Counted from the first letter of the stretch, positions 33,127 to 43,637 are shown. The stretch is DNA of 64,000 nt from Janthinobacterium sp. PAMC25594 (GCF_019443505.1 NZ_CP080377.1:5580001-5644000); one strand, 5' to 3'. The notes: generated by a model from the letters alone, not told the origin. Program-made: numbers and translations.

Positions 33127-33244
33127 GCACCTGACAAAACCTACTGCGCGTCGGTATAGGCGGCCTGCGATGCTCACCGTACTAGAGTACGGTTGCGCTT
33201 CTTAGCCACCTCTCCCTTCCGCTCGCTACGGTTTTCTCAGGTGC
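33127..33244. repeat. 118-bp inverted-repeat element behind cheA
   Basis: Arms GCACCTGACAAAACC (33127-33141) and GGTTTTCTCAGGTGC (33230-33244) are complementary except at one position. At the centre is a perfect palindrome ACCGTACT-AG-AGTACGGT (33176-33193). The unit starts two bases after the cheA stop and has no protein-coding potential. It looks like a dispersed structured repeat or a miniature mobile element, but only one copy is in this window and I see no target duplication. Confidence 0.55.
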
Positions 33245-33268
33245 CGTTAGTATCGTTGTATTCATTGG

Positions 33269-33297
33269 AAAGCCCACTATGCGTAGTGGGCTTTTTT
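33269..33297 (+). terminator. Rho-independent terminator of cheZ-cheA
   Basis: AGCCCACTA (33271-33279) pairs with TAGTGGGCT (33284-33292) around TGCG, followed by five T. It is preceded by AA, so it may work weakly in both directions for the convergent peptidase gene. Confidence 0.88.
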
Positions 33298-33307
33298 CAT
33301 TGTGTAA

Positions 33308-34444
33308 TCAAGCGCCGCCGGGGCGTAAACTACCGCCTTCCAGCCAGCGCTGCACGCGCACGATTTCCTGGGCGCGCTCCGTCTCGTCCTTCGGTGGCGC
33401 CAGATAGATGTCGGGCATGATGCCGCCCAAGTCGACCTGCAACTGCGGCAAGCGGGCCGAGCGCGAGGTGGCGTACATTAACTGGCGTATTCCTGAGGGC
33501 AGGGCATGCAGGCGCAAATTCGAGTAGTCGAGGGAGCCATGGCTGTTGCGCCCTATCAGTTTGACTCGAAAACTTTGCCGCGCCACTAGCAGGAATTCTT
33601 CGCAGGAGCTCGCGCAATCGCGATCGACCAGCACCGCTACGCGGGCCGGCTGCGCTTTCTTTCTGGGAAAACTTCCATAGCTGACAGGTCCATCGGCTTG
33701 CTGCGTCACGAACTGGCCTGATTGGACGCTGCGCATACGGGCGACGGCTTGCTCACTGTATGTTGTGCACGAGGCATCACCGGGGGCGAACAGAGCGCAG
33801 ATACCTTCCTGTCCGGCGATATTGGCTGGCGTGGACAGCCATTCACCACCCACGCTGACGACCTCGCCTGAACTGATCCATGGCAGTAGTGGCGCATAAG
33901 TGCTATCACTGCCGCCATTATTGAGCCTGACATCAATTATCCAGTTGGGGCGGGTGGCAAGATCGTGGCGCTTGCTTGTCAGTAGATCGGCGATTGCCTT
34001 GCTGTACCGAGGAAAAAAACTGGGCAGTGTCAGTAACGCGGTCCGAGGTGACAGGAGCTGCAGCGACGGCTCTCTTTGATCAGTATATGCTGTTGGCGTG
34101 GAGGGCGGCGCCGGTTTGCTGTGCTTCAATGCTGTGCTGGGCACGATTTGCAGATGGCCTGTGCGCCAATTACTCAGGTAATTGGCCAGTACTACATCAC
34201 AAGCAGGCTCATCGTTAGTGTTTTTTGCGGCATCGCTTGCGCTTGCCAGCGTCAGGTCGAAATATACCTGTCCCTTTTGCTTCAGGTGCTGGCGCGCGCC
34301 CGTGTCGTTTTCCAGCAGGAAAGGCGCAATCGCGCGCAAGTCCTGCACGCAGGTTTCTCCCGGCGTGGCCGCCGCCGCATGGGCGCCGGCCAAGGGCAGC
34401 GCGGCCAGGGTCAGGGCGGCCAGCGCCAACAAGTTCAGTTTCAT
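33308..34444 (-). CDS. Exported S41-type (tail-specific protease-like) peptidase
   Basis: A 378-residue protein with a signal peptide (MKLNLLALAALTLAALPLAGAHA). The C-terminal half matches the S41 peptidase fold: WIIDVRLNNGGSDSTYAPLL (the family D-x-R-x-N-x-G-G), AVLVDRDCASSCEEFLL with the probable nucleophilic Ser before the Cys-Glu-Glu, and IGRNSHGSLDYSN. No PDZ domain is evident. Six or so cysteines suggest disulfides in the periplasm. The substrate is unknown. ATG 34444 gives a clean signal peptide. It is divergent from leuC and its local base composition is slightly more AT-rich than the neighbours. Confidence 0.8.
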   Translation of the reverse strand: MKLNLLALAALTLAALPLAGAHAAAATPGETCVQDLRAIAPFLLENDTGARQHLKQKGQVYFDLTLASASDAAKNTNDEPACDVVLANYLSNWRTGHLQIVPSTALKHSKPAPPSTPTAYTDQREPSLQLLSPRTALLTLPSFFPRYSKAIADLLTSKRHDLATRPNWIIDVRLNNGGSDSTYAPLLPWISSGEVVSVGGEWLSTPANIAGQEGICALFAPGDASCTTYSEQAVARMRSVQSGQFVTQQADGPVSYGSFPRKKAQPARVAVLVDRDCASSCEEFLLVARQSFRVKLIGRNSHGSLDYSNLRLHALPSGIRQLMYATSRSARLPQLQVDLGGIMPDIYLAPPKDETERAQEIVRVQRWLEGGSLRPGGA

Positions 34445-34773
34445 CGAGGTTCCCAAGTCGGGTGGCGCGTATGTGCCGGTTATTGTTGTTGCAATACAAT
34501 ACACGAAAGATTGAGGAAAAAATATCAATTTATGGTCGCGCCGTGACTCGTTCGGCAGCCCGCCTGCGGATGAGGCCGGCATGCCGCCAATGTGCCGATA
34601 TCGGCAATTTCCAGCTCATATCCAACAATGTGGCCAAACTTTGTATCGCCAATCCCACGCTTTTGCCTGTTTCGGTTCTGTGTTGGTCAATATATGGCAT
34701 AATCCTTGTGGATCACCGTACGACTTGGTATCACTTGATCACTTAAACAGGCTGTGGCAACGCTGCATAAATC
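34445..34773. other. 329-bp intergenic region between the peptidase and leuC
   Basis: This AT-richer stretch must hold the divergent promoters of the peptidase and of the leu cluster. A possible leuC -10 is CATAAT at 34698-34703, with no good -35. GGATCACC and TTGATCAC around 34710-34742 form an imperfect direct repeat. I see no leader peptide rich in leucine codons and no T-box. Confidence 0.35.
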
Positions 34774-36177
34774 ATGATGAAGACGCTTTACGACAAACTC
34801 TGGGAATCCCACGTTGTTCGGGCCGAAGATGATGGCACGACAATTTTGTATATCGACCGGCACCTGCTGCACGAAGTCACCAGCCCGCAAGCCTTCGATG
34901 GTCTCAGCGTGGCGGGCCGCCAGCCGTGGCGCATTTCCGCCAACCTGGCCGTGGCCGACCATAACGTGCCCACCACCAGCCGCATCGACGGCATTGCCGA
35001 CCCGGTCTCGCGCCTGCAGGTGGAAACCCTGGACAAGAACGCCAAGCATTACGGCTTGACCTACTTCAACATGAACGACAAGCGCCAGGGCATCGTGCAT
35101 GTGATCGGCCCTGAACAGGGCGCGACCCTGCCCGGCATGACGGTCGTGTGCGGCGATTCGCACACGTCCACGCACGGCGCGTTCGGCGCGCTGGCGCACG
35201 GCATCGGCACGTCCGAAGTGGAACACGTGCTGGCCACGCAGACCTTGCTGCAAAAGAAATCGAAGTCCATGCTGGTGCAGGTCGACGGCGCCTTGCCGGC
35301 CGGCGTGACGGCGAAAGATATCGTGCTGGCCATCATCGGCAAGATCGGCACGGCCGGCGGCACGGGCTACTGTATCGAATTCGGCGGCTCGGCCATCCGC
35401 GCCCTGTCGATGGAAGGCCGCATGACGGTGTGCAACATGGCCATCGAGGCGGGCGCGCGCGCCGGCATCATCGGCGTGGACGACACCACCATCAACTACG
35501 TCAAGGGCCGCCCGTTTTCGCCGGCCGGTCCGCACTGGGAACGCGCCGTGGCCTATTGGCGCACCCTGCATTCGGACACGGGCGCCCGCTTCGACTTCGT
35601 CGTCACTCTCAACGCGCAAGAGATCGTGCCGCAAGTGACCTGGGGCACCTCGCCTGAGATGGTGGTCGGTATCGATGGCCGCGTGCCCGATCCTGACCAG
35701 GAAAAAGACGGCGTCAAGCGCGATGCGATGGAAAAGGCGCTGGTCTACATGAATCTCAAGCCCAACACCGCCATCGAAGACATCCGCATCGACAAGGTCT
35801 TCATCGGTTCCTGCACCAATTCGCGCATCGAGGATTTGCGCGCGGCGGCCGCCGTGGTGCGCGGCAAGTACCGCGCCTCGAACGTCACCCTGGCGCTGGT
35901 CGTGCCCGGTTCGGGGCTGGTGAAAGACCAGGCCGAGCGCGAGGGTCTGGACCGCATCTTCAAGGATGCCGGCTTCGAGTGGCGCGAGCCTGGCTGTTCC
36001 ATGTGCCTGGCCATGAATGCGGACCGCCTGGAACCGGGCGAACGCTGCGCCTCGACCTCGAACCGCAACTTCGAGGGCCGGCAAGGGCAGGGCGGACGCA
36101 CGCACCTGGTGTCGCCCGCGATGGCGGCGGCGGCGGGCATCGCCGGCCACTTTGTCGACGTGCGGGGATTGCGATGA
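34774..36177 (+). CDS. leuC: 3-isopropylmalate dehydratase large subunit
   Basis: A 467-residue aconitase-family enzyme that, with LeuD, isomerises 2- to 3-isopropylmalate in leucine synthesis. Cysteines for the [4Fe-4S] cluster are in [16 protein letters not shown] and in [13 protein letters not shown]. Early motifs [16 protein letters not shown] and [32 protein letters not shown] are diagnostic. ATG 34774 and 34777 are both possible starts. It heads a leuC-ecn-leuD-leuB series. Confidence 0.97.
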   Translation: MMKTLYDKLWESHVVRAEDDGTTILYIDRHLLHEVTSPQAFDGLSVAGRQPWRISANLAVADHNVPTTSRIDGIADPVSRLQVETLDKNAKHYGLTYFNMNDKRQGIVHVIGPEQGATLPGMTVVCGDSHTSTHGAFGALAHGIGTSEVEHVLATQTLLQKKSKSMLVQVDGALPAGVTAKDIVLAIIGKIGTAGGTGYCIEFGGSAIRALSMEGRMTVCNMAIEAGARAGIIGVDDTTINYVKGRPFSPAGPHWERAVAYWRTLHSDTGARFDFVVTLNAQEIVPQVTWGTSPEMVVGIDGRVPDPDQEKDGVKRDAMEKALVYMNLKPNTAIEDIRIDKVFIGSCTNSRIEDLRAAAAVVRGKYRASNVTLALVVPGSGLVKDQAEREGLDRIFKDAGFEWREPGCSMCLAMNADRLEPGERCASTSNRNFEGRQGQGGRTHLVSPAMAAAAGIAGHFVDVRGLR

Positions 36178-36181
36178 ATTT

Positions 36182-36218
36182 GGGGTCAGACCCGTTGGGT
36201 CTGACCCCAGCATTTGCC
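36182..36218. repeat. Palindromic repeat GGGGTCAGACC, copy 1
   Basis: GGGGTCAGACCC (36182-36193) and GGGTCTGACCCC (36197-36208) form a perfect 12-bp stem with a GTT loop, followed by AGCATTTGCC. The same unit occurs at 51379. It is 4 bases after the leuC stop and has no T-run, so it is a dispersed repeat, not a standard terminator. Confidence 0.8.
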
Positions 36219-36271
36219 GGTGGTTTACACTAACGGGATTTGCAACCATTAGCACATAGACTGAAATCATC

Positions 36272-36394
36272 ATGAAAAAACTCTTCGCCCTGCTCATCGC
36301 CACCGTCATCTTGTCCGGCTGCAACACCGTCTCCGGCATCGGCCGCGATGTGCAGAAAGTCGGCCAGGTCGTCACTGGCGCCGGCGGAAAATAA
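36272..36394 (+). CDS. Entericidin A/B-type small lipoprotein
   Basis: A 40-residue lipoprotein, MKKLFALLIATVILSGC then NTVSGIGRDVQKVGQVV: lipobox L-S-G-C with the lipidated Cys at position 17, followed by the entericidin amphipathic segment. Entericidins are small membrane lipoproteins with toxin/antidote roles in Enterobacteria; in beta-proteobacteria the function is unclear. It sits between leuC and leuD, an arrangement common in this order. Confidence 0.9.
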   Translation: MKKLFALLIATVILSGCNTVSGIGRDVQKVGQVVTGAGGK

Positions 36395-36445
36395 ACCGTG
36401 ACGTGCCGGCGCCCCGCGTCGCGCGTCCTACCGAGTAGAAACAGC

Positions 36446-37093
36446 ATGGATAAATTTACGATTTACGAAGGCCTGGTGGCCCCGCTGGACCGCGCCAACG
36501 TCGACACCGACGCGATTATCCCGAAGCAATTCCTGAAATCGATCCACCGCAGCGGTTTCGGCCCCAACCTGTTCGACGAATGGCGTTATCTGGACCATGG
36601 CGAACCGGGCCAGGACAACAGCCGCCGCCCGCTGAACCCCGAGTTCGTGCTCAACGAGGCGCGTTACCAGGGCGCCTCGATCTTGCTCACGCGCAAGAAT
36701 TTCGGCTGCGGTTCCTCGCGCGAACACGCGCCGTGGGCGCTCGATCAATATGGCTTCCGCGCCATCATCGCGCCTTCGTTTGCCGATATCTTCTTCAACA
36801 ACTGCTACAAGAACGGCTTGCTGCCCATCGTGCTGTCGGAAAGCCAGGTCGAGCACCTGTTCAATGAAGTCAAGGCCTTCCCCGGCTACAAGCTGGTGGT
36901 GGACCTGGAACAGCAGTGCGTGCGCACCAGCAATGGTTCCGTCTCGTATCCGTTCGAGATCGACGCCTTTCGCAAGTATTGCCTGATGAATGGCCTCGAC
37001 GACATCGGCCTGACCCTGCGCCATGCCGACGATATCCGCGCCTTTGAAGAGCGTCACTTAAATAGTCAGCCCTGGCTCGCCAACGTCATCTAA
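36446..37093 (+). CDS. leuD: 3-isopropylmalate dehydratase small subunit
   Basis: A 215-residue swivel-domain partner of LeuC. Typical sequence includes [21 protein letters not shown] at the N-terminus (split in the alignment by the conserved DR-NVDTD), [15 protein letters not shown] for substrate recognition, and [17 protein letters not shown]. The ATG at 36446 gives the standard N-terminus; an upstream frame start adds an unrelated extension. It is separated from leuC by the entericidin gene. Confidence 0.97.
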   Translation: MDKFTIYEGLVAPLDRANVDTDAIIPKQFLKSIHRSGFGPNLFDEWRYLDHGEPGQDNSRRPLNPEFVLNEARYQGASILLTRKNFGCGSSREHAPWALDQYGFRAIIAPSFADIFFNNCYKNGLLPIVLSESQVEHLFNEVKAFPGYKLVVDLEQQCVRTSNGSVSYPFEIDAFRKYCLMNGLDDIGLTLRHADDIRAFEERHLNSQPWLANVI

Positions 37094-37104
37094 TCGATAA
37101 AAAT

Positions 37105-38175
37105 ATGAAAATTGCAATCTTACCCGGCGACGGCATCGGTCCTGAAATCGTCGCGCAAGCCGTCAAGGTGTTGAATGTGCTGGGCGAATCGTTCGAGCTG
37201 GAAACGGCACCCGTGGGCGGCGCCGGCTATGCGGCCCATGGCCACCCGCTGCCGGAAGGCACCCTGGCGCTGGCAAAAGCGGCCGATGCCGTGCTGTTCG
37301 GCGCCGTGGGCGACTACCAGTACGATAATCTGGAGCGTCAGTTCCGTCCTGAGCAGGCGATTTTGGGCTTGCGCAAGAACCTGGGCCTGTTCGCCAACCT
37401 GCGTCCGGCCATTTTGTACCCGGAACTGGCGGGCGCTTCGACCCTGAAGCCGGAGGTGGTGTCCGGCCTGGATATCCTGATCATCCGCGAATTGACGGGC
37501 GACATTTATTTCGGCCAGCCGCGCGGCGTGCGCGAGTGCCCGGACGGTCCGTTCAAGGGCCAGCGCGAAGGTTTTGACACCATGCGCTATGCGGAAGGTG
37601 AAATCCGCCGCATCGCCCACGTGGCCTTCCAGGCCGCGCAAAAGCGCGACAAGCGTTTGACCAGCGTGGACAAGGCGAACGTGCTGGAAACCTTCCAGTT
37701 CTGGAAAGACATCGTCACCGACGTGCACAAGGAATACCCGGATGTGGCGCTCGATCATATGTACGTCGATAACGCGGCCATGCAACTGGTGCGGGCGCCG
37801 AAGAAATTCGACGTCATGGTGACGGGCAATATGTTCGGCGACATCCTGTCGGATGCGGCCGCCATGCTGACGGGCTCGATCGGCATGTTGCCGTCCGCTT
37901 CGCTGGACGCCAACAACAAGGGCTTGTACGAGCCGTCGCACGGCTCGGCGCCCGATATCGCGGGCAAGGGCATCGCCAATCCGCTGGCGACGATTTTGTC
38001 GGCCGCCATGATGCTGCGCTATTCGCTGAACCGCGAAGAGCAGGCAAACCGCATCGAGGCTGCCGTCAAGAAGGTGCTGGCGCAGGGCCTGCGCACGGCC
38101 GACATCCATGAAGCGGGCACGACTTTGGTCGGTACCGAGGCGATGGGTGATGCAGTTGTAAAAGCGCTGGGATAA
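37105..38175 (+). CDS. leuB: 3-isopropylmalate dehydrogenase
   Basis: A 356-residue NAD-dependent decarboxylating dehydrogenase, third enzyme of the leucine branch. The N-terminal [11 protein letters not shown], the substrate loop [26 protein letters not shown] and the NAD-site [42 protein letters not shown] are all diagnostic. It starts 11 bases after leuD, so leuD and leuB are co-transcribed. Confidence 0.97.
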   Translation: MKIAILPGDGIGPEIVAQAVKVLNVLGESFELETAPVGGAGYAAHGHPLPEGTLALAKAADAVLFGAVGDYQYDNLERQFRPEQAILGLRKNLGLFANLRPAILYPELAGASTLKPEVVSGLDILIIRELTGDIYFGQPRGVRECPDGPFKGQREGFDTMRYAEGEIRRIAHVAFQAAQKRDKRLTSVDKANVLETFQFWKDIVTDVHKEYPDVALDHMYVDNAAMQLVRAPKKFDVMVTGNMFGDILSDAAAMLTGSIGMLPSASLDANNKGLYEPSHGSAPDIAGKGIANPLATILSAAMMLRYSLNREEQANRIEAAVKKVLAQGLRTADIHEAGTTLVGTEAMGDAVVKALG

Positions 38176-38220
38176 AATAGTCTAATGACGGCAGTCGCCG
38201 TCTCATCTTGAGGAATGGTA

Positions 38221-39348
38221 ATGAAATTAGTTGGCTTGGTAGGTTGGCGCGGTATGGTCGGTTCGGTCCTGATGCAACGCATGCAGGAAGAGGGCGATTT
38301 CGCCCACATCGAACCGGTGTTTTTCACGACGTCGAACACGGGCGGCGCGGCGCCGGCCATGGCGAAGAATGAAACCATCCTCAAGGATGCCAACAACATC
38401 GCCGAACTGTCCAAGTGCGACATCATCATTTCCTGCCAGGGCGGCGACTACACGAGCGCCGTCTTTCCGCAATTGCGCGCCAGCGGCTGGAATGGCTACT
38501 GGATCGATGCGGCCTCGACCTTGCGCATGGAAAAAGACGCCGTCATCGTGCTCGACCCCGTCAACCTGCACGTCATCAAGGATGCGCTGGGCAAGGGCGT
38601 CAAGAATTACATCGGCGGCAATTGCACCGTGTCGTGCATGATGATGGGCCTGGGCGGCTTGTTCCAGCACGACCTGATCGACTGGATGACGTCGATGACC
38701 TACCAGGCGGCCTCGGGCGGCGGCGCGCAGCACATGCGCGAACTGCTGACGCAATTTGGCACCATCAACAGCTCCGTCAAGGCACTGCTGGAAAACCCCG
38801 CTTCCGCCATCCTGGAAATCGACCGCCAGGTGCTGGTCACCCAGCATGGCTATTCCCCGGATGAAATCAAGCAATTCGGCGCGCCGCTGGCCGGCAACCT
38901 GATCCCGTGGATCGACAAGGACCTGGGCAACGGCCAGTCGAAGGAAGAGTGGAAGGCGGGCGCGGAAACGAACAAGATCCTCGGTCGCGGCATCGATTTC
39001 GGCACCAGGGAAATTCCTGTCGACGGCCTGTGCGTGCGCATCGGCGCCATGCGCTGCCATTCCCAGGCGCTGACCATCAAGCTGAAAAAAGACGTGCCGC
39101 TCGATGAAATCAACGACATCATCGCCAGCAACAATCAATGGGTCAAGCTGGTCCCGAACACGCGCGAAGCATCCGTGCGCGACCTGTCGCCGGCAGCCGT
39201 CACGGGCAGCCTGACGATTCCCGTCGGCCGCGTGCGCAAGATGAGCATGGGCGGCGAATACCTGTCCGCCTTCACCGTGGGCGATCAATTGCTGTGGGGC
39301 GCGGCCGAGCCGCTGCGCCGCATGCTGCGCATCCTGCTCGATGCGTAA
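38221..39348 (+). CDS. asd: Aspartate-semialdehyde dehydrogenase
   Basis: A 375-residue NADP-dependent enzyme that makes aspartate semialdehyde for lysine, threonine and methionine synthesis and peptidoglycan. Visible are the N-terminal [18 protein letters not shown], the active-site Cys in [13 protein letters not shown], and the proton-relay region [21 protein letters not shown] lies 6 bases before ATG 38221, whereas ATG 38215 touches the site. It ends with a strong terminator at 39385. Confidence 0.97.
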   Translation: MKLVGLVGWRGMVGSVLMQRMQEEGDFAHIEPVFFTTSNTGGAAPAMAKNETILKDANNIAELSKCDIIISCQGGDYTSAVFPQLRASGWNGYWIDAASTLRMEKDAVIVLDPVNLHVIKDALGKGVKNYIGGNCTVSCMMMGLGGLFQHDLIDWMTSMTYQAASGGGAQHMRELLTQFGTINSSVKALLENPASAILEIDRQVLVTQHGYSPDEIKQFGAPLAGNLIPWIDKDLGNGQSKEEWKAGAETNKILGRGIDFGTREIPVDGLCVRIGAMRCHSQALTIKLKKDVPLDEINDIIASNNQWVKLVPNTREASVRDLSPAAVTGSLTIPVGRVRKMSMGGEYLSAFTVGDQLLWGAAEPLRRMLRILLDA

Positions 39349-39384
39349 CAGCAATAAATCAGCAATCAATTGCTGATGCAGATC

Positions 39385-39414
39385 AAGCCGGGGCTGTTTT
39401 CCCGGCTTTTTTTT
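39385..39414 (+). terminator. Rho-independent terminator of asd
   Basis: AAGCCGGG (39385-39392) pairs with CCCGGCTT (39401-39408) and is followed by TTTTTT. A second inverted repeat ATCAGCAAT-CA-ATTGCTGAT (39358-39377) lies between the asd stop and this hairpin. Confidence 0.88.
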
Positions 39415-39507
39415 CGCCCTGAGCCCGTCAAGGCTCAACCATGCGGAGCTTGCATAGCTCTGGGCATGATGATATGTTGTTACCTCTGGAAAAGTAACAG
39501 TTTTCCC

Positions 39508-42054
39508 ATGTCAACTAAGATGCCGCCAACTATGCCTGTACATACTCGTCCCCGGGTCGCCTCCCTTGCCATTAAAACACTCAGCAGCGCTGTCGCCTGT
39601 GCGGTGTTATTGTCACCGGCGGTATCCGCAGCCGAGCTCGGCAAGATTACCGTGTTGTCCGCCGCCGGCCAGCCGCTGCGCGCCGAGGTCGAATTATCGG
39701 CCGTCAAGCCAGGCGAGGCCTCCAGCCTGCTGGCCAAGCTGGCGCCGCCGGATGCGTATCGGCAGGCCAACGTGGAATTCAATCCGGCCCTGAACGCGCT
39801 GACGTTTGCCGTGGAAAACCGCGACGGCAAATCCTTCATCCGCATCAGCTCGGCGCAAGCGGTGGCCGAGCCCATGGTCGATTTGCTGCTGGAACTGAGC
39901 AGCAAGAGCGGGCGCCAGGTACGCGAATATGCGTTCGTGCTCGACACACCCGAGGTGCGCCAGACGCGCGGCGCGCAAGTGACGGCGCCCGTGCAGCCAG
40001 GCAAGGGCAAGCCGGCCGCAGCTGATACTGCACCGGCGAAAAAGGCGGCGGGCGAATACAAGGTCAAGGCGGGCGACACCCTGAGCCGTATCGCCAGCAA
40101 ACTCAAGCCATCGGGCGTGTCGCTCGACATGATGCTCGTCGCCCTGTACCGTGCCAATCCCGATGCCTTCAGAGGCGAGAACATGAACCGTATGCAGGCC
40201 GGGCGCATCCTGGCCATGCCGGGCGCGGACGCCGTGCGCGCCACCGACGCGGCCGAAGCGAAGGGCGTCGTGACGGCGCACGCCATCGATTTCGAAGCCT
40301 ACCGCAACAAGCTGGCGGGGCAGGTATCGCAAAGCAAGCCGGCCAAGGCGGCGCAGGCGACGCAAAGCACGGCTGGCAAGATCGGCGCAACCAAGGTGCA
40401 GGAAAAGCCGACGGCCGTGAGCGAGTCGCAAGACAAGCTGAAACTGTCGAAGGCGGAGCCGGCGGCCAAGTCGGCCGGCAAGAGCGCCGTCGCCAGCGAG
40501 GAAGACAAGATCGCCAAGGCCAAGCAGGTCGATGAAGCGGCCGCGCGTGTCAAGGAGCTGGAAAAGAACGTCAGCGACCTGGAAAAGTTGATGGCGGTCA
40601 AGAGCAAGGCCATGGCCGACAAGAGCGCCCCGGCGCCCGCCAAACCGGCCGAGGCTGCGGCCAGTGCAGCGGCCAGCGCCGTCGCCAGCGCGCCAGCCGA
40701 AGCGCAGCCGGCCGCACCCAAGGCCAAACCGGTGCCGCTGGTGAAAAAACCCTCGCCGCTGGAACCGACGATTACCGACAAGATCAGCGACCACCTGGGC
40801 GCCATCGGCATCGGCATTGCCGCGCTGCTGGCGGCCGTGGCCGCACTGGTGGTCGCGCGGCGCCGCAAGGATGCGCCACCCGCGCCAGAGAGCGTGGCTC
40901 CCGTGCTTGAACCGGAAGCACCGGTGGCGCCGTCGGCCGGCCTGGCGCCGGAAGACCAGCAGTCCGAAGCGAGCAACCACCTGTTCGGCACGGGCGCCGC
41001 CGCTGCCGGCGTGGCTGCCGCTGCGGGCGCCAGCATGCTCGACGCGAATGAAACGGACCCCGTCGCCGAAGCGGACGTGTATATCGCCTACGGCCGCGAT
41101 GGCCAGGCGGAAGATATCCTCAAGGAAGCCTTGCGCATCCACCCGGAGCGCCATGCGGCCCGTCTGAAGTTGCTGGAAATCTATTCGGCCCGCAACGATG
41201 TGCGCGCGTTCGAAGACCAGGCCAGCGAGCTGTACAGCCTGACGCGCGGCCAGGGTGAAGAGTGGCCGCAGGCGGCCGCGCTGGGCCTGGCGCTCGATCC
41301 CACCAATCCCCTGTATGGCGATACGGAAGACGACGCCGTTGTCAGCCTGAGCAAGGGCGCCGGCGACGACTTGCATGGCCAGAGCATGGACTTGCCCGAC
41401 GATCTGGCTGCGCCCGCAGCGCCGGCCGAGCCGGCCAGCATTCCCGTCCGCGATACGCGCGCGCCCCTCGATTTTGATCTCGACAGCCTCGATTTCGAAC
41501 CCGTCTCCACCAGCGACCCGATCATCATGCCGGGGCCGGACAGCAAGCCGCAGACGGCCGCGCACGATAGTCAGTATGACGCCAGCATGGATTTCGGCCT
41601 CGACCTGGAGCCGCCAGCCGGCCCCGTGAATGGCGTGGGCGCCGGTTTGACGCCGTTGCCTGACCCGTTGAAGGATGTGGACCTGGGCCATTTCGACCTC
41701 GACGAGCCGGTGGCGCCGGCTGCCGCACCGGTGGCGGCCACCGAGCCTTCCATCGACAGCCTGTTTGACGACGCGCAAACGCCAGCGACCTTGCCGGAAG
41801 CCATACCGCCCGCGCAAGAATTCGACCTGTCCGGCATCGACCTGGACCTCAACGATGGCAAGACGGCCAGCGTGGGCGTGGACGACCCGCTGTCGGCCAT
41901 CCACATGGAAATGGATACCAAGCTGGACCTGGCGATCGCTTACCAGGAAATCGGCGACAAGGAAGGCGCGCGCGAGCTGATCGATGAGGTCATCAAAGGC
42001 GGCAGCGAAGAGCAGGTCGCCAAGGCGAACACAATGAAGGCACTCCTCAGCTAG
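39508..42054 (+). CDS. fimV: FimV/HubP-family polar protein
   Basis: An 848-residue bitopic protein: signal peptide ending SPAVSAAE, FimV N-terminal domain (LGKITVLSAAGQPLRAEVELSAV), a periplasmic LysM-like module (YKVKAGDTLSRIASKL), an Ala/Lys coiled region, one membrane helix (HLGAIGIGIAALLAAVAALVVA) near residue 430, a long acidic cytoplasmic part, and a C-terminal TPR-like FimV domain (LDLAIAYQEIGDKEGARELIDEV). FimV binds peptidoglycan and organises type IV pili, chemotaxis and other polar systems. ATG 39508 is chosen because the signal peptide follows; ATG 39532 is also possible. Confidence 0.92.
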   Translation: MSTKMPPTMPVHTRPRVASLAIKTLSSAVACAVLLSPAVSAAELGKITVLSAAGQPLRAEVELSAVKPGEASSLLAKLAPPDAYRQANVEFNPALNALTFAVENRDGKSFIRISSAQAVAEPMVDLLLELSSKSGRQVREYAFVLDTPEVRQTRGAQVTAPVQPGKGKPAAADTAPAKKAAGEYKVKAGDTLSRIASKLKPSGVSLDMMLVALYRANPDAFRGENMNRMQAGRILAMPGADAVRATDAAEAKGVVTAHAIDFEAYRNKLAGQVSQSKPAKAAQATQSTAGKIGATKVQEKPTAVSESQDKLKLSKAEPAAKSAGKSAVASEEDKIAKAKQVDEAAARVKELEKNVSDLEKLMAVKSKAMADKSAPAPAKPAEAAASAAASAVASAPAEAQPAAPKAKPVPLVKKPSPLEPTITDKISDHLGAIGIGIAALLAAVAALVVARRRKDAPPAPESVAPVLEPEAPVAPSAGLAPEDQQSEASNHLFGTGAAAAGVAAAAGASMLDANETDPVAEADVYIAYGRDGQAEDILKEALRIHPERHAARLKLLEIYSARNDVRAFEDQASELYSLTRGQGEEWPQAAALGLALDPTNPLYGDTEDDAVVSLSKGAGDDLHGQSMDLPDDLAAPAAPAEPASIPVRDTRAPLDFDLDSLDFEPVSTSDPIIMPGPDSKPQTAAHDSQYDASMDFGLDLEPPAGPVNGVGAGLTPLPDPLKDVDLGHFDLDEPVAPAAAPVAATEPSIDSLFDDAQTPATLPEAIPPAQEFDLSGIDLDLNDGKTASVGVDDPLSAIHMEMDTKLDLAIAYQEIGDKEGARELIDEVIKGGSEEQVAKANTMKALLS

Positions 42055-42100
42055 CAATGCCCGCCGGCGCGGCAGGCTGCCGCGCCGGTATAATGCTTGG

Positions 42101-42931
42101 ATGCAAAATATTACGACAGCAACGCCACTCAAGCGTATCGTCCTCGGCCTGCAGTACGACGGCACGGCCTGGCATGGATACCAGAAACAGGAAGATGGGC
42201 AGACGGTGCAGGACCAGCTGGAAAACGCGCTGGAGCAGTTTGCCCGCGTGCGCCTGGCCACCACCTGCGCCGGCCGCACGGACACGGGCGTGCATGCGCT
42301 TGAGCAAGTGGTGCATTTCGATACGGAACTGAACCGCGACGTGCACTCGTGGGTGCGCGGCGTCAACGCCTTCCTGCCGAAATCGATCGCCGTGCGCTGG
42401 GCCAGGGAGCTGTCCGGCGACCCCACCGTCAACGATTTCTTCCACGCCCGTTTCAGTGCCCGCGCGCGCACCTATCATTATGTGTTGTACAACAACGCCA
42501 CCCGTTCGCCGCTGGTGGAAGGGCGCGCCGGCTTCTTTTTCCGTCCGCTGGACGTGGAACTGATGCGCCAGGCCGTGCAGCCGCTCCTGGGCTGGCACGA
42601 CTTCACGGCCTTCCGCGCCGCGCAATGTCAGGCCAAGTCGCCCGTCAAGCTGATGCACGACATCCGCATCGAGCGGCGCGGCGATTGCGTGATTTTTACG
42701 ATTACTGCGAATGCCTTCCTGCACCACATGGTGCGCAACCTGGTCGGTTCGCTCGTCTACATCGGCACGGGGCGGGAAAAGCCGGACTGGCTGGGTCACT
42801 TGCTGGAAAGCAAGGATCGCCATGCTGCCGCGCCCACCTTCATGCCCGACGGCTTGTACCTGGCGCAGATCGATTACGATCCCAAGTGGGAGTTGCCGCA
42901 AGACAGCAGCAGCGCCTTGCCCTGGTTTTGA
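42101..42931 (+). CDS. truA: tRNA pseudouridine(38-40) synthase
   Basis: A 276-residue TruA that modifies uridines 38-40 of the tRNA anticodon arm. It has GLQYDGTAWHGYQ at the N-terminus, the catalytic Asp in CAGRTDTGVHALEQVVHF, and late phrases FSARARTYHYVLYN and ITANAFLHHMVRNLVGSLV. It lies between fimV and trpF, the usual Burkholderiales order. Confidence 0.97.
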   Translation: MQNITTATPLKRIVLGLQYDGTAWHGYQKQEDGQTVQDQLENALEQFARVRLATTCAGRTDTGVHALEQVVHFDTELNRDVHSWVRGVNAFLPKSIAVRWARELSGDPTVNDFFHARFSARARTYHYVLYNNATRSPLVEGRAGFFFRPLDVELMRQAVQPLLGWHDFTAFRAAQCQAKSPVKLMHDIRIERRGDCVIFTITANAFLHHMVRNLVGSLVYIGTGREKPDWLGHLLESKDRHAAAPTFMPDGLYLAQIDYDPKWELPQDSSSALPWF

Positions 42932-42953
42932 GCTGCATCAATAAAGGAATACC

Positions 42954-43637
42954 ATGCCACGCACACGCATCAAGATCTGCGGCCTGACCCGCGCCGAAGA
43001 CATCCAGGCCGTCGTGGCGGCGGGCGCCGACGCCATCGGCTTCGTGTTTTATCCGAAAAGTCCCCGTTACGTGACGCCCGAGCAGGCGGCGGCCCTGATC
43101 GCGGCCATGCCGCCCTACGTGACGACGGTGGGCCTGTTCGTCAATGCCAGCGTGGACGAGGTGCGGGCCACCAGGGCCGTGGCGCCGTTATCTCTGCTGC
43201 AGTTTCATGGCGACGAGACGCCGGAACACAGCGCCGCGCTCGCCGGCGCCGTGAATACGCCGTTTACGCAAGTGTTCCGCGTCAAACCTGACACCTCCCG
43301 TGAAGATTTGCTAGAATACGAGCAGCGCTATCGCGCCGCCAGTCCCTTGTTCTCGAGCCTCTTGCTCGATACCTATGTGGATGCCTACGGCGGTGCAGGA
43401 AAGGTATTCGATTGGTCCCTCATTCCAGAAGAACTCGCGCCTCGGGTCGTTTTAAGTGGTGGCTTGAGCGTACAAAACGCGACTGACGCAGTGGTGCGCG
43501 TGCGCCCTTACGCCGTCGACATCAGCAGTGGTGTCGAAGCGACCAAGGGCATCAAGGACGCATCCAGAGTCCGCGCGTTCATCGCCGCGGTGCAGGATGC
43601 CGATGCCATCATTGCCAGAGGAAACCACCATGAATGA
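42954..43637 (+). CDS. trpF: Phosphoribosylanthranilate isomerase
   Basis: A 227-residue TIM-barrel isomerase of tryptophan synthesis. Diagnostic sequence includes [14 protein letters not shown] with the catalytic Cys, [19 protein letters not shown], and [20 protein letters not shown] precedes the ATG. Its last codons overlap the trpB start by 8 bases, so the two are translationally coupled. Confidence 0.96.
   Translation: MPRTRIKICGLTRAEDIQAVVAAGADAIGFVFYPKSPRYVTPEQAAALIAAMPPYVTTVGLFVNASVDEVRATRAVAPLSLLQFHGDETPEHSAALAGAVNTPFTQVFRVKPDTSREDLLEYEQRYRAASPLFSSLLLDTYVDAYGGAGKVFDWSLIPEELAPRVVLSGGLSVQNATDAVVRVRPYAVDISSGVEATKGIKDASRVRAFIAAVQDADAIIARGNHHE

Noticed and set aside
34690..34773. A leucine attenuator leader upstream of leuC.
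   Set aside because: No short frame with consecutive leucine codons, no competing hairpins and no T-run were found.
36182..36208. The perfect hairpin behind leuC considered as a leuC terminator.
   Set aside because: It has no following T-run, a near-identical unit occurs elsewhere beside a separate true terminator, and leuD must be co-expressed downstream.
39694..42471. A 925-codon open frame on the minus strand, opposite fimV and truA.
   Set aside because: It spans two real plus-strand genes with diagnostic motifs and contains only low-complexity Gly/Arg/His sequence.
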